From positions 4,588,001-4,652,000 of the forward strand of contig NZ_CP102592.1 of NCBI RefSeq assembly GCF_025666195.1: a stretch of 64,000 nt of DNA. Direction: 5' to 3'. Below, piece after piece: positions 58,520-64,000 of this stretch. Below the pieces are notes generated by a model. That model was not told the DNA's origin. It saw nothing but the letters and a program-made list of their open reading frames with translations, and ran no database searches. The translations under genes were made by a program, and so were the position numbers. This DNA comes from Xanthomonas sp. CFBP 8443. GTDB taxonomy: Bacteria > Pseudomonadota > Gammaproteobacteria > Xanthomonadales > Xanthomonadaceae. Position 1 is the first letter of the stretch; each line of letters begins with the position of its first letter.

Positions 58520-59353
58520 ATGCGCATGCCGAAGTTCCCGTGGTTGTCCGCCCTGACGCAGCCCGGCGCCGCCCGCCGCACATGGCGCGCAGCGCTGATG
58601 CTGCTGTGCGCCGCCGTCGCCGGCCCCGGCCTGGCCGGTACCGCCACCGCCGACACCGCACCGCCGGCACTGCAGCAGGCGCGCCAGCTGGTGCTGGTGG
58701 TGGCGCCGGACTGGGACAGCCCGCGCGGCCAGCTGCAGGCGTTCGAACGCACCGCGCAGGGCTGGCGCGCGCACGGCCAGCGCTTCGACGTGGCGCTCGG
58801 CCGCAACGGCAGCGCCTGGGGCCTGGGCCTGCATCCGGCGCAGGCCGACGGCCCGCAGAAGCGCGAAGGCGACGGCCGCAGCCCGGCCGGGATCTTCACC
58901 GTCGGCGAGGCCTTCGGCTACGCGCAGCGTATCGACAGCGCGCTGCCCTACCAACCGATGCGGCAGAGCAGCTATTGCATCGACGTGCCCGATTCGCCGC
59001 TGTACAACCGCATCGTCGACGCCGACCGGGTCGGCGCCGAGGCGGTCGCCGGCTCGACCGAACCGATGCGCCTGGACCTGCACCACGACGGCGATCGCCG
59101 CTACGAGGAAGGCTTCGTGATCGGCCACAACCCGCAGGCACGGCCCGGCGCCGGCAGCTGCATCTTCGCCCACCTGTGGCGCGCGCCGGGCGAAGCCACC
59201 GCCGGCTGCACCGCGATGGAACCGGCCGACATGCAGCGCCTGCTGGCCTGGCTGCGGCCGGACGCCGCGCCGCTGTTCGTGCTGCTACCTCGCAAGGACT
59301 ACGCGCGGCTGCGCACCGCCTGGACGCTGCCCGCGGCGGAGCCGGCACCGTGA
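58520..59353 (+). CDS. Exported L,D-transpeptidase-fold (YkuD-type) protein
   Basis: 277 residues from the ATG at 58520 (GGAG-less but giving a signal region that ends near GTATA). The YkuD catalytic signature appears as CIFAHLWRAPGEATAGCTAM, with His and the nucleophilic Cys spaced as in the family, after the usual EGDGRSPAGIFTVGEAFGY segment (DGRSPAGxF is typical). L,D-transpeptidases make 3-3 crosslinks or attach proteins to peptidoglycan; this shorter, catalytic-only type is often uncharacterised. It overlaps the permease start by 4 bp. Confidence 0.88.
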   Translation: MRMPKFPWLSALTQPGAARRTWRAALMLLCAAVAGPGLAGTATADTAPPALQQARQLVLVVAPDWDSPRGQLQAFERTAQGWRAHGQRFDVALGRNGSAWGLGLHPAQADGPQKREGDGRSPAGIFTVGEAFGYAQRIDSALPYQPMRQSSYCIDVPDSPLYNRIVDADRVGAEAVAGSTEPMRLDLHHDGDRRYEEGFVIGHNPQARPGAGSCIFAHLWRAPGEATAGCTAMEPADMQRLLAWLRPDAAPLFVLLPRKDYARLRTAWTLPAAEPAP

Positions 59354-60645
59354 GCAACGCGCCCGAACCGAGTCTGGTCCGCGCGGTCAGCCGCTGGCAG
59401 ATCGTCGGCCTGTCGATCAACGACGTGATCGGCAGCGGCATCTACCTGCTGCCCGCCGCCACCGCTGCGCTGCTCGGGCCGATGAGCCTGTGGGCGGTGC
59501 TGCTGGCCGGGCTGGCGGTGGGCTTGCTGGTGCTGTGCTACGCGCAGGCCGCCAGCTATTTCGACGAACCCGGCGGCAGTTATCTGTATGCGCGCGAGGC
59601 ATTCGGCCGCTTCGCCGGTTTCGAGATCGGCTGGATGATCTGGCTGACCCGGATCAGTTCGGCCGCCGCGCTCGGCAACGGCCTGGCCGATGCGGTGGTG
59701 CGCTTTTGGCCGGCCGCGGCCGGCGGCGGCGCACGCCTGGCGATCGTGGTCGGCTCGCTCGGCCTGCTCACCGCGATCAACGTGATCGGAGTGAAATCGG
59801 CCGCGCGCACCGGCGTGGCGCTGGTGATCGGCAAGCTGGTGCCGCTGCTGCTGTTCGTGGCGATCGGCCTGTTCTACGTGGACTGGTCGTGGGCGTTCTC
59901 CGGCCAGGCGCCGGATGCGCGCGACTTCGGCAACATGGGCGAGGCGGCGTTGCTGCTGCTGTTCGCCTACGCCGGCTTCGAGAACATCCCCGCCGCCGCC
60001 GGCGAATACCGCAATCCGCGCCGCGACGTACCGTTCGCGCTGATCACCATGATCGTCACCGTCACCCTGATCTACGCCGCGGTGCAGGTGGTCGCGCAGG
60101 GCACGCTGGCGAACGTGGCGCAGTCGGCGACGCCGTTGGCCGATGCCGCCAGCGGCTTCGGCGGCGAAGCGCTGGCGCTGATCCTCACCGTCGGCGCCAC
60201 CATCTCCATCCTCGGCACCACCAGCAACACGGTGATGCTGGGGCCGCGCTTCCTGTTCGCGCTCGCGCAGGACGGCTACGGACCGGCGTTCCTGGCCCGC
60301 GTGCATCCGCGCTTCCGCACCCCGGCCGCGGCGATCCTGCTGCAGGGCGTGCTGTCGCTGGCGTTGGCGCTGTCCGGCTCGTTCGTGCAGCTGGCGCTGC
60401 TGTCGATGGTCACCCGCCTGTTCGCCTACATCGGCACCGCCGCGGCGGTGCTGGTGCTGGCACGGCGCTACGGCGACCGTCCCGGCGCGCTGCATCTGCC
60501 GGGCGGCCCGCTGATCCCGCTGGCGGCGCTGCTGCTGGCATTGGCGCTGCTGCTCAGCGCCAGCTGGCAGAACCTGGCCGCGGCCGGCGTGGCGCTGCTG
60601 GTCGGCGCGCTGTTCTACTGCTTCCCGCGCAAGGGCGCGGCGTAA
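59350..60645 (+). CDS. APC-family amino acid permease
   Basis: 431 residues from a GTG that overlaps the upstream stop (GTGA). About 12 membrane segments. The first carries IGLSINDVIGSGIYLLPA (seen as INDVIGSGIYLLPA), the unwound TM1 substrate site of the APC superfamily, and AYAGFENIPAAAGEYRNPRR matches the conserved TM6-loop. Proton-coupled uptake of amino acids into the cytoplasm is likely. Coupled to a wall enzyme and 2 kb from the dipeptide epimerase, so products of wall digestion are plausible substrates. Confidence 0.9.
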   Translation: MSNAPEPSLVRAVSRWQIVGLSINDVIGSGIYLLPAATAALLGPMSLWAVLLAGLAVGLLVLCYAQAASYFDEPGGSYLYAREAFGRFAGFEIGWMIWLTRISSAAALGNGLADAVVRFWPAAAGGGARLAIVVGSLGLLTAINVIGVKSAARTGVALVIGKLVPLLLFVAIGLFYVDWSWAFSGQAPDARDFGNMGEAALLLLFAYAGFENIPAAAGEYRNPRRDVPFALITMIVTVTLIYAAVQVVAQGTLANVAQSATPLADAASGFGGEALALILTVGATISILGTTSNTVMLGPRFLFALAQDGYGPAFLARVHPRFRTPAAAILLQGVLSLALALSGSFVQLALLSMVTRLFAYIGTAAAVLVLARRYGDRPGALHLPGGPLIPLAALLLALALLLSASWQNLAAAGVALLVGALFYCFPRKGAA

Positions 60646-60736
60646 GGCCTTCACGCGGCCTTGCGCGATTGTCACGCGCGGGTAACCGCATCGCTTCGAC
60701 CCTGGGCGCCCGCCTCGATCGATGCCGGAGTCCGCG

Positions 60737-61234
60737 ATGAAACTACGCCGTGTCTACAGCGCCCCCGACGTGGCCACCGCCACCCGCGCCCTGCAAGCGG
60801 CGCGCAGCGCCGGCATCGACAACGACGACCTGTCGCTGATCGCGCGCGGCGACATCGAACTGGACGCGATTCCCGATGAACGCAAGGACGTCAAGACCGA
60901 CACCTTGCCAGCGGCCGCGCGCGGCGCGATGGGCGGCGGCGCGGCCGGCCTGCTCGCCGGGCTGGCGGCGATCGCGGTGCCGCCGCTGGGCATCACCCTG
61001 GCCGGCGCCGGGGTGATGGCCATCGCCGGTGCGCTGGTCGGCAGTTGGTCCTCGGCGCTGGTCGGCGCCACCGTGCCGGATCCGGTGCGGCGCAACTTCG
61101 AAGAGGAAATCGAGGCCGGCCGCGTCCTGGTCGTGATCGAAGGCGAGTCGCCGCAGCTCGACGCCGCCGATGCCGCACTCCGCGACGCCGGCACCACCGC
61201 GCTGCCCTACGAGTCCGCCGCTGCCGCGCAGTGA
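60737..61234 (+). CDS. Membrane-associated stress-type protein (DUF1269-like)
   Basis: 165 residues from an ATG 7 nt after GGAG. An N-terminal alpha/beta part (RRVYSAPDVATATRALQAAR, seen as YSAPDVATATRALQAA) precedes a Gly/Ala-rich hydrophobic hairpin (residues ~60-108, GGGAAGLLAGLAAIAVPPLGI) and a C-terminal alpha/beta segment. This is the layout of DUF1269/general-stress proteins with a glycine-zipper hairpin. No enzymatic motif. Role probably in envelope or stress response; assigned by architecture only. Confidence 0.65.
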   Translation: MKLRRVYSAPDVATATRALQAARSAGIDNDDLSLIARGDIELDAIPDERKDVKTDTLPAAARGAMGGGAAGLLAGLAAIAVPPLGITLAGAGVMAIAGALVGSWSSALVGATVPDPVRRNFEEEIEAGRVLVVIEGESPQLDAADAALRDAGTTALPYESAAAAQ

Positions 61235-61273
61235 GCGCAGGCCGCCGCCGCGCGTCCCATAGTGGCGGCAGCG

Positions 61274-61783
61274 CTAAGAATGCGGCGGCGGCGCCAGCGC
61301 GCGCATGCGCAGCAGCAAGCCGCCGGTGTGCACCAGCGAGTAGCCGATCAGCGCCGCGGCGATCGCCAGGGTCAGCGGGCTGGCGTTCTGCAGCGATTGC
61401 GCGCCGCCGGAAAACGCACCGCTGGCCCAGCGCCAGGCCAGGCGCCCGATCAGCAGCACGCTGAGCCCGGCCCCGATCCACGGATTTGGCGTATAGAAAC
61501 GCGCGCCATCGCGCAGTTCGATGCGGGTGTGGTGCAAGGCGAAGGCCCCCAGCGCCGCACCGGCCACGACACCCAGCGCCATGCCGAGACGGACCGGCGG
61601 CAACACCGCTGCCAGGTAGGTCAGCCCTGCGGTCGCCAGCGCCAGCACCAGCATCCGCGCCACGGTCCGCCGTGGCTGCCAGGGCTGGCGACCGAAATAG
61701 CGGCGGAGGCGCCGGTAATACAGCCAGCCGATGCCGGCAGTGGCCAGATAGGGCGTGAACAAGGCGAGACCGGTGGCGGCCAT
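61274..61783 (-). CDS. Multi-pass membrane protein, DUF1453/CcdC-like
   Basis: 169 residues from the ATG at 61783. Four or five hydrophobic segments; the central part RFYTPNPWIGAGLSVLLIGRLAWR and the preceding GAALGAFALHHTRIE resemble the DUF1453/CcdC family in which a beta-hairpin with YTPN sits between membrane helices. Function of these proteins in Gram-negatives is unknown. Convergent with the 60737 gene, 39 bp apart. Confidence 0.65.
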   Translation of the reverse strand: MAATGLALFTPYLATAGIGWLYYRRLRRYFGRQPWQPRRTVARMLVLALATAGLTYLAAVLPPVRLGMALGVVAGAALGAFALHHTRIELRDGARFYTPNPWIGAGLSVLLIGRLAWRWASGAFSGGAQSLQNASPLTLAIAAALIGYSLVHTGGLLLRMRALAPPPHS

Positions 61784-62130
61784 GGAATCCTGCGGGGCGA
61801 TGAGCGGCGTTGCCGCGGATCGTAAGCCATCGGCGGGGGGCACGCAGCCGGCGCCTGGGCCGCGGCCGAGCCGGTGTCCTCCCGGGGTGTGCCCGCATCG
61901 CCGTTATCGAACCTTTGAATCAGCCAACGATGCCTGCAAAGGTGGCTGCCTGCGCGCACGCGGCGGTGGGTGGTTTGCTACCCCAGCACCGACATGCGCC
62001 GACTCGATTCTTCGCACGTGGCATCGCGATGTCCAGCTCAACGCCGTCGCCAACGCGAGCCACGTCCGGGACCGACTCCACGAGCTTGCCAGATGTCGGG
62101 CTCCAAATTGCTACGCGCCCTTAGCACGCA
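61784..62130. other. Intergenic region downstream of the AT-richer gene
   Basis: No supported gene. On the minus strand a fragment near 62118-61980 reads SGKLVESVPDVARVGDGVEL, without start or ribosome site, possibly a remnant that was once joined to the acquired gene next to it. Confidence 0.4.
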
Positions 62131-63045
62131 TCACTTCATTATCGTTTGCCAGCGATCATCGCGGATCAATCCAATCGTTCTGTCCGCAAAGGACAACACC
62201 CCTTCGGCGCTGCTTCGAAGCACTGTGAATTGGAGGTCTGCTTCTTCTATATCCAAGGCAATCAACGTCTGTCCGGCGACTTTGTCCACGCCAGGCAAAT
62301 GCGCCGCATATATTTCATCGTCATATGTCGCAACCCCCCAGTAACTTCTCCTCGTGTCGATCGGCTGAACAATGGACCATTGATCTGCAACGCCGATCAG
62401 TACAGTCCCATTCTTGCCGACAATGGCATAGTGACCGTTGTCCAGCCGGCAGATACTGGTAAGACCTGCCTTGGTTGGCAGATCAAGCACGGTCCAATTT
62501 TTACCGTCGAAATGCGCGGCGTAACCTTCGGAAGTTACAGCGACAACATCGCTGCGACTGCTTCCGGCGATATCCTCGATTGTCGCATCCTGATAGCCAA
62601 CACTTAACTTCGGCAGCGTCTCGAACCGATCGCCAAGTAAGCGATAGACCTGGCCGACAGATCCTGCGCAGATCACATCGCCACCTATGATACGAAGTCT
62701 CCGCAGTGGGCCGATGTTACCGACGGCAGGGTTTGCGTAGGCCTTCCGCGAGGCTTTGAGCTCCTCTCTTGTCGGCGATTTCCAGTCGAAACGCACGACT
62801 GAACCGTTCTCTCCCAAGATGTAAGCAGAGCCGTCGGTAGCGGCATCAATCGAGAGAATAGCTTCTGCAGACAACCCGAACTCAAGCCAGACATCCTGCC
62901 TCCTAACGCCGATCCTGTTCTTTGGGTTGTCACGATCGTCGCCAAGCGTACAGGCAGCGATGATGATACCCGCGACCGGACTCACGCCCTCCTGAATAAA
63001 GGCCCCTTCAATAAACTCCGCATCCGATATTCCGCTCACCTTCAT
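62131..63045 (-). CDS. Beta-propeller-like protein, AT-richer than its surroundings
   Basis: 304 residues, no signal peptide. Five or more repeats of a four-strand pattern, for example SAYILGENGSVVRFDW, VICAGSVGQVYRLLG, VVAVTSEGYAAHFDGKNW and HYAIVGKNGTVLIGVADQW, indicate a beta-propeller. GC content is clearly lower (close to 50%) than the ~68% around it, and codons ending in A/T are frequent, pointing to horizontal acquisition. Proteins of this look occur beside Rhs and type VI secretion cargo; no partner toxin is visible here. Function unknown. Confidence 0.75.
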   Translation of the reverse strand: MKVSGISDAEFIEGAFIQEGVSPVAGIIIAACTLGDDRDNPKNRIGVRRQDVWLEFGLSAEAILSIDAATDGSAYILGENGSVVRFDWKSPTREELKASRKAYANPAVGNIGPLRRLRIIGGDVICAGSVGQVYRLLGDRFETLPKLSVGYQDATIEDIAGSSRSDVVAVTSEGYAAHFDGKNWTVLDLPTKAGLTSICRLDNGHYAIVGKNGTVLIGVADQWSIVQPIDTRRSYWGVATYDDEIYAAHLPGVDKVAGQTLIALDIEEADLQFTVLRSSAEGVLSFADRTIGLIRDDRWQTIMK

Positions 63046-63289
63046 TAGATCCCGTTTGTTAATCGTCCGATATTATGACGGCTGGCGGCTGTTTCGCTTT
63101 GGTTGGACGATGCATGCCTGGTGCCAGCGCTGGGTGCCAGCCTGGTGTTAGATCCTCCATCCGACAGATCTGGTGTTAGATCCTCCATCCGACAGATGGC
63201 GCCATGCAACGTTCTTCTCTGGGTCTGGCTTGCAATCTTGCCTTGGATCTGGCGGTCTCGCGGCACAGGCCGCGGCACCGCCGAAAGTC
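63046..63289. repeat. Spacer with a perfect 28-bp tandem duplication
   Basis: TGGTGTTAGATCCTCCATCC plus GACAGATC at 63143-63170 is repeated at 63171-63198 with one terminal change. An 11-bp GTGCCAGC/GGTGCCAGC echo precedes it. This marks the junction between the AT-richer gene and the dehydrogenase remnant. Confidence 0.85.
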
Positions 63290-63520
63290 AGCGGGCGGCG
63301 TTGGCGACGTGCTGCCGCACCCGGGCTTCGCTCAGAACGGCTGGGTCTACCTGAGCTATGCCGAGGTCGGCAAAGGCGATACCCGCGGTGGCGCGGACCA
63401 GGCTCAAGTTGAATGCCCACGGCAGCGGCGCGCTGTCGGAGCTGCAGGTCGCGCCGGTGTGCAGCAACGGCGTGCACGACGCTTCATGCACCGATCACGC
63501 GGCGCTGGAACCGCATTAAC
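63290..63520 (+). pseudogene. Remnant of a PQQ-dependent aldose sugar dehydrogenase
   Basis: A frame near 63306-63385 reads DVLPHPGFAQNGWVYLSYAEVGKGDTRGG, split here as HPGFAQNGWVYLSYAE, which is the conserved start of the Glc/sorbosone (YliI-type) beta-propeller. A frameshift then moves the similarity to RLKLNAHGSGALSELQV in another frame, ending at TAA near 63520. Nothing of the remaining ~300 residues is present. It is a broken fragment next to an acquired gene. Confidence 0.55.
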
Positions 63521-63565
63521 GGCGCCGTCGCTAACGTCGCTGCCACATCCGCACAGGAGACGACG

Positions 63566-63871
63566 ATGAGCGTTCCCTATCAGATCCCCGGCCGCGAACC
63601 CAACGACGACGACCGCAGCCTGGTCTCGCAATATTGGCGCGAGCGCTTCGCCGAGGAGCCGTATTACAGCGAAGGCGAGCGTTTCGAGGACTACGAGCCG
63701 GCGTATCACGCCGGACACGAGGCGCGCGTGCGCAACTTCAATCGCGCCTACGAGCAGGTGGAAGCCGAACTGCATCGCGACTGGGACAGCACCAAGGGCT
63801 CGCAGACGCTGAGCTGGAGCAAGGCGCGGCATGCGGTGCGCCGTGCCTGGGAGCGGGCGGGCCAGGATTGA
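63566..63871 (+). CDS. Small conserved acidic protein of unknown function
   Basis: 101 residues from an ATG 6 nt after ACAGGAGA (63553-63560). Rich in Glu, Asp, Tyr and Trp: SQYWRERFAEEPYYSEGERFEDYEPAY, seen as FEDYEPAYHAGHEARV, followed by a helical ELHRDWDSTKG and AVRRAWERAG. Soluble, no signal. The (E/D)DYEPAY..G.E.R and RDW...WS.AR.A...AW pattern recurs in small proteins of stress-related loci in other bacteria, but no function is established. Confidence 0.7.
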   Translation: MSVPYQIPGREPNDDDRSLVSQYWRERFAEEPYYSEGERFEDYEPAYHAGHEARVRNFNRAYEQVEAELHRDWDSTKGSQTLSWSKARHAVRRAWERAGQD

Positions 63872-63897
63872 GTCGCTACGACAGACGAACAAGCCTC

Positions 63898-63923
63898 ATG
63901 CAGGAGCGGCTGCAGCCGCGTCC
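63898..63923. repeat. Single REP-like element
   Basis: GCAGGAGCGGCTGCAGCCGCGTC, a relative of the 57744 REP arm, with an internal GCGGCTGCAGCCGC palindrome. No inverted partner lies within the window. Confidence 0.75.
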
Positions 63924-63966
63924 CGCAGCCTCGGCAAGCCCATAGGCGTTGCCGCTTGCAAGACCG

Positions 63967-63994
63967 CCGGCGCGCCCTGCACGAGGCGCGCCGG
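63967..63994. other. GC-rich stem-loop at window edge
   Basis: Perfect 10-bp arms CCGGCGCGCC/GGCGCGCCGG with an 8-nt loop. No T-tract before the window ends, so a role as terminator cannot be judged. Confidence 0.4.
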
Positions 63995-64000
63995 CCACGC

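Noticed and set aside
61940..62118. Possible PAAR/Rhs-like fragment (VARVGDGVEL) on the minus strand
   Set aside because: Too short, no start codon or ribosome site; similarity to PAAR loops could be chance.

Overview
The window is a chromosomal segment of a high-GC gammaproteobacterium of the Xanthomonadaceae, most likely Xanthomonas. The reasons are the gene content and order (rhlB facing trxA-rho, ftsEX near rpoH, AceK plus a monomeric isocitrate dehydrogenase), the codon use, the REP-type palindromes, and two proteins ending in the XVIPCD secretion domain that marks substrates of the Xanthomonadales bacteria-killing type IV secretion system (X-T4SS). No rRNA, tRNA, CRISPR array, intact insertion sequence or prophage was seen.

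Layout. 1-16 kb is core genome: a 5'-truncated priA, a VanW/glycosyltransferase-like fusion, type II NADH dehydrogenase, a TRIC-type channel, rpoH with a candidate sigma-E promoter, then ftsE-ftsX-response regulator-ung, rhlB facing trxA and rho (Rho has a long Gln/Asn- and Arg/Gly-rich N-terminal extension), and a TonB_C-like protein coupled to fosA. 16-26.5 kb holds aceK behind a LysR regulator, a DHFR-fold protein, monomeric icd, a lipoprotein, a LysM protein, queF and an exported M20 amidohydrolase. 26.7-34.7 kb is an MdtABC-like RND efflux operon with an inverted repeat between the two pumps, followed by a five-copy, 141-bp-period palindromic array. 35.3-41.2 kb holds a 2-oxoadipate dioxygenase/decarboxylase family enzyme, a HAD hydrolase, two exported EF-hand proteins and small membrane or zinc-ribbon proteins.

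41.2-60.6 kb is the most interesting part. It has a D-Ala-D-Ala dipeptidase and two X-T4SS effectors that look like peptidoglycan hydrolases. One sits behind an LprI-type lysozyme-inhibitor lipoprotein. The other sits behind two tandem paralogous putative immunity proteins, one a lipoprotein and one with no visible signal peptide. Next come an AmiD-like amidase lipoprotein, a beta-lactamase-fold hydrolase, a TonB-dependent receptor, an NlpC/P60 peptidase overlapping an L-Ala-D/L-Glu epimerase, an L,D-transpeptidase-fold protein and an amino-acid permease. Attack enzymes, immunity, and likely uptake and breakdown of wall peptides are therefore side by side.

57.2-58.5 kb is a gene-free block built from a ~175-bp inverted repeat enclosing a perfect 24-bp REP pair. 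The last 4 kb has two small membrane or stress-type proteins, a visibly AT-richer beta-propeller gene that looks acquired, a remnant of a PQQ-type sugar dehydrogenase, and a small conserved acidic protein.
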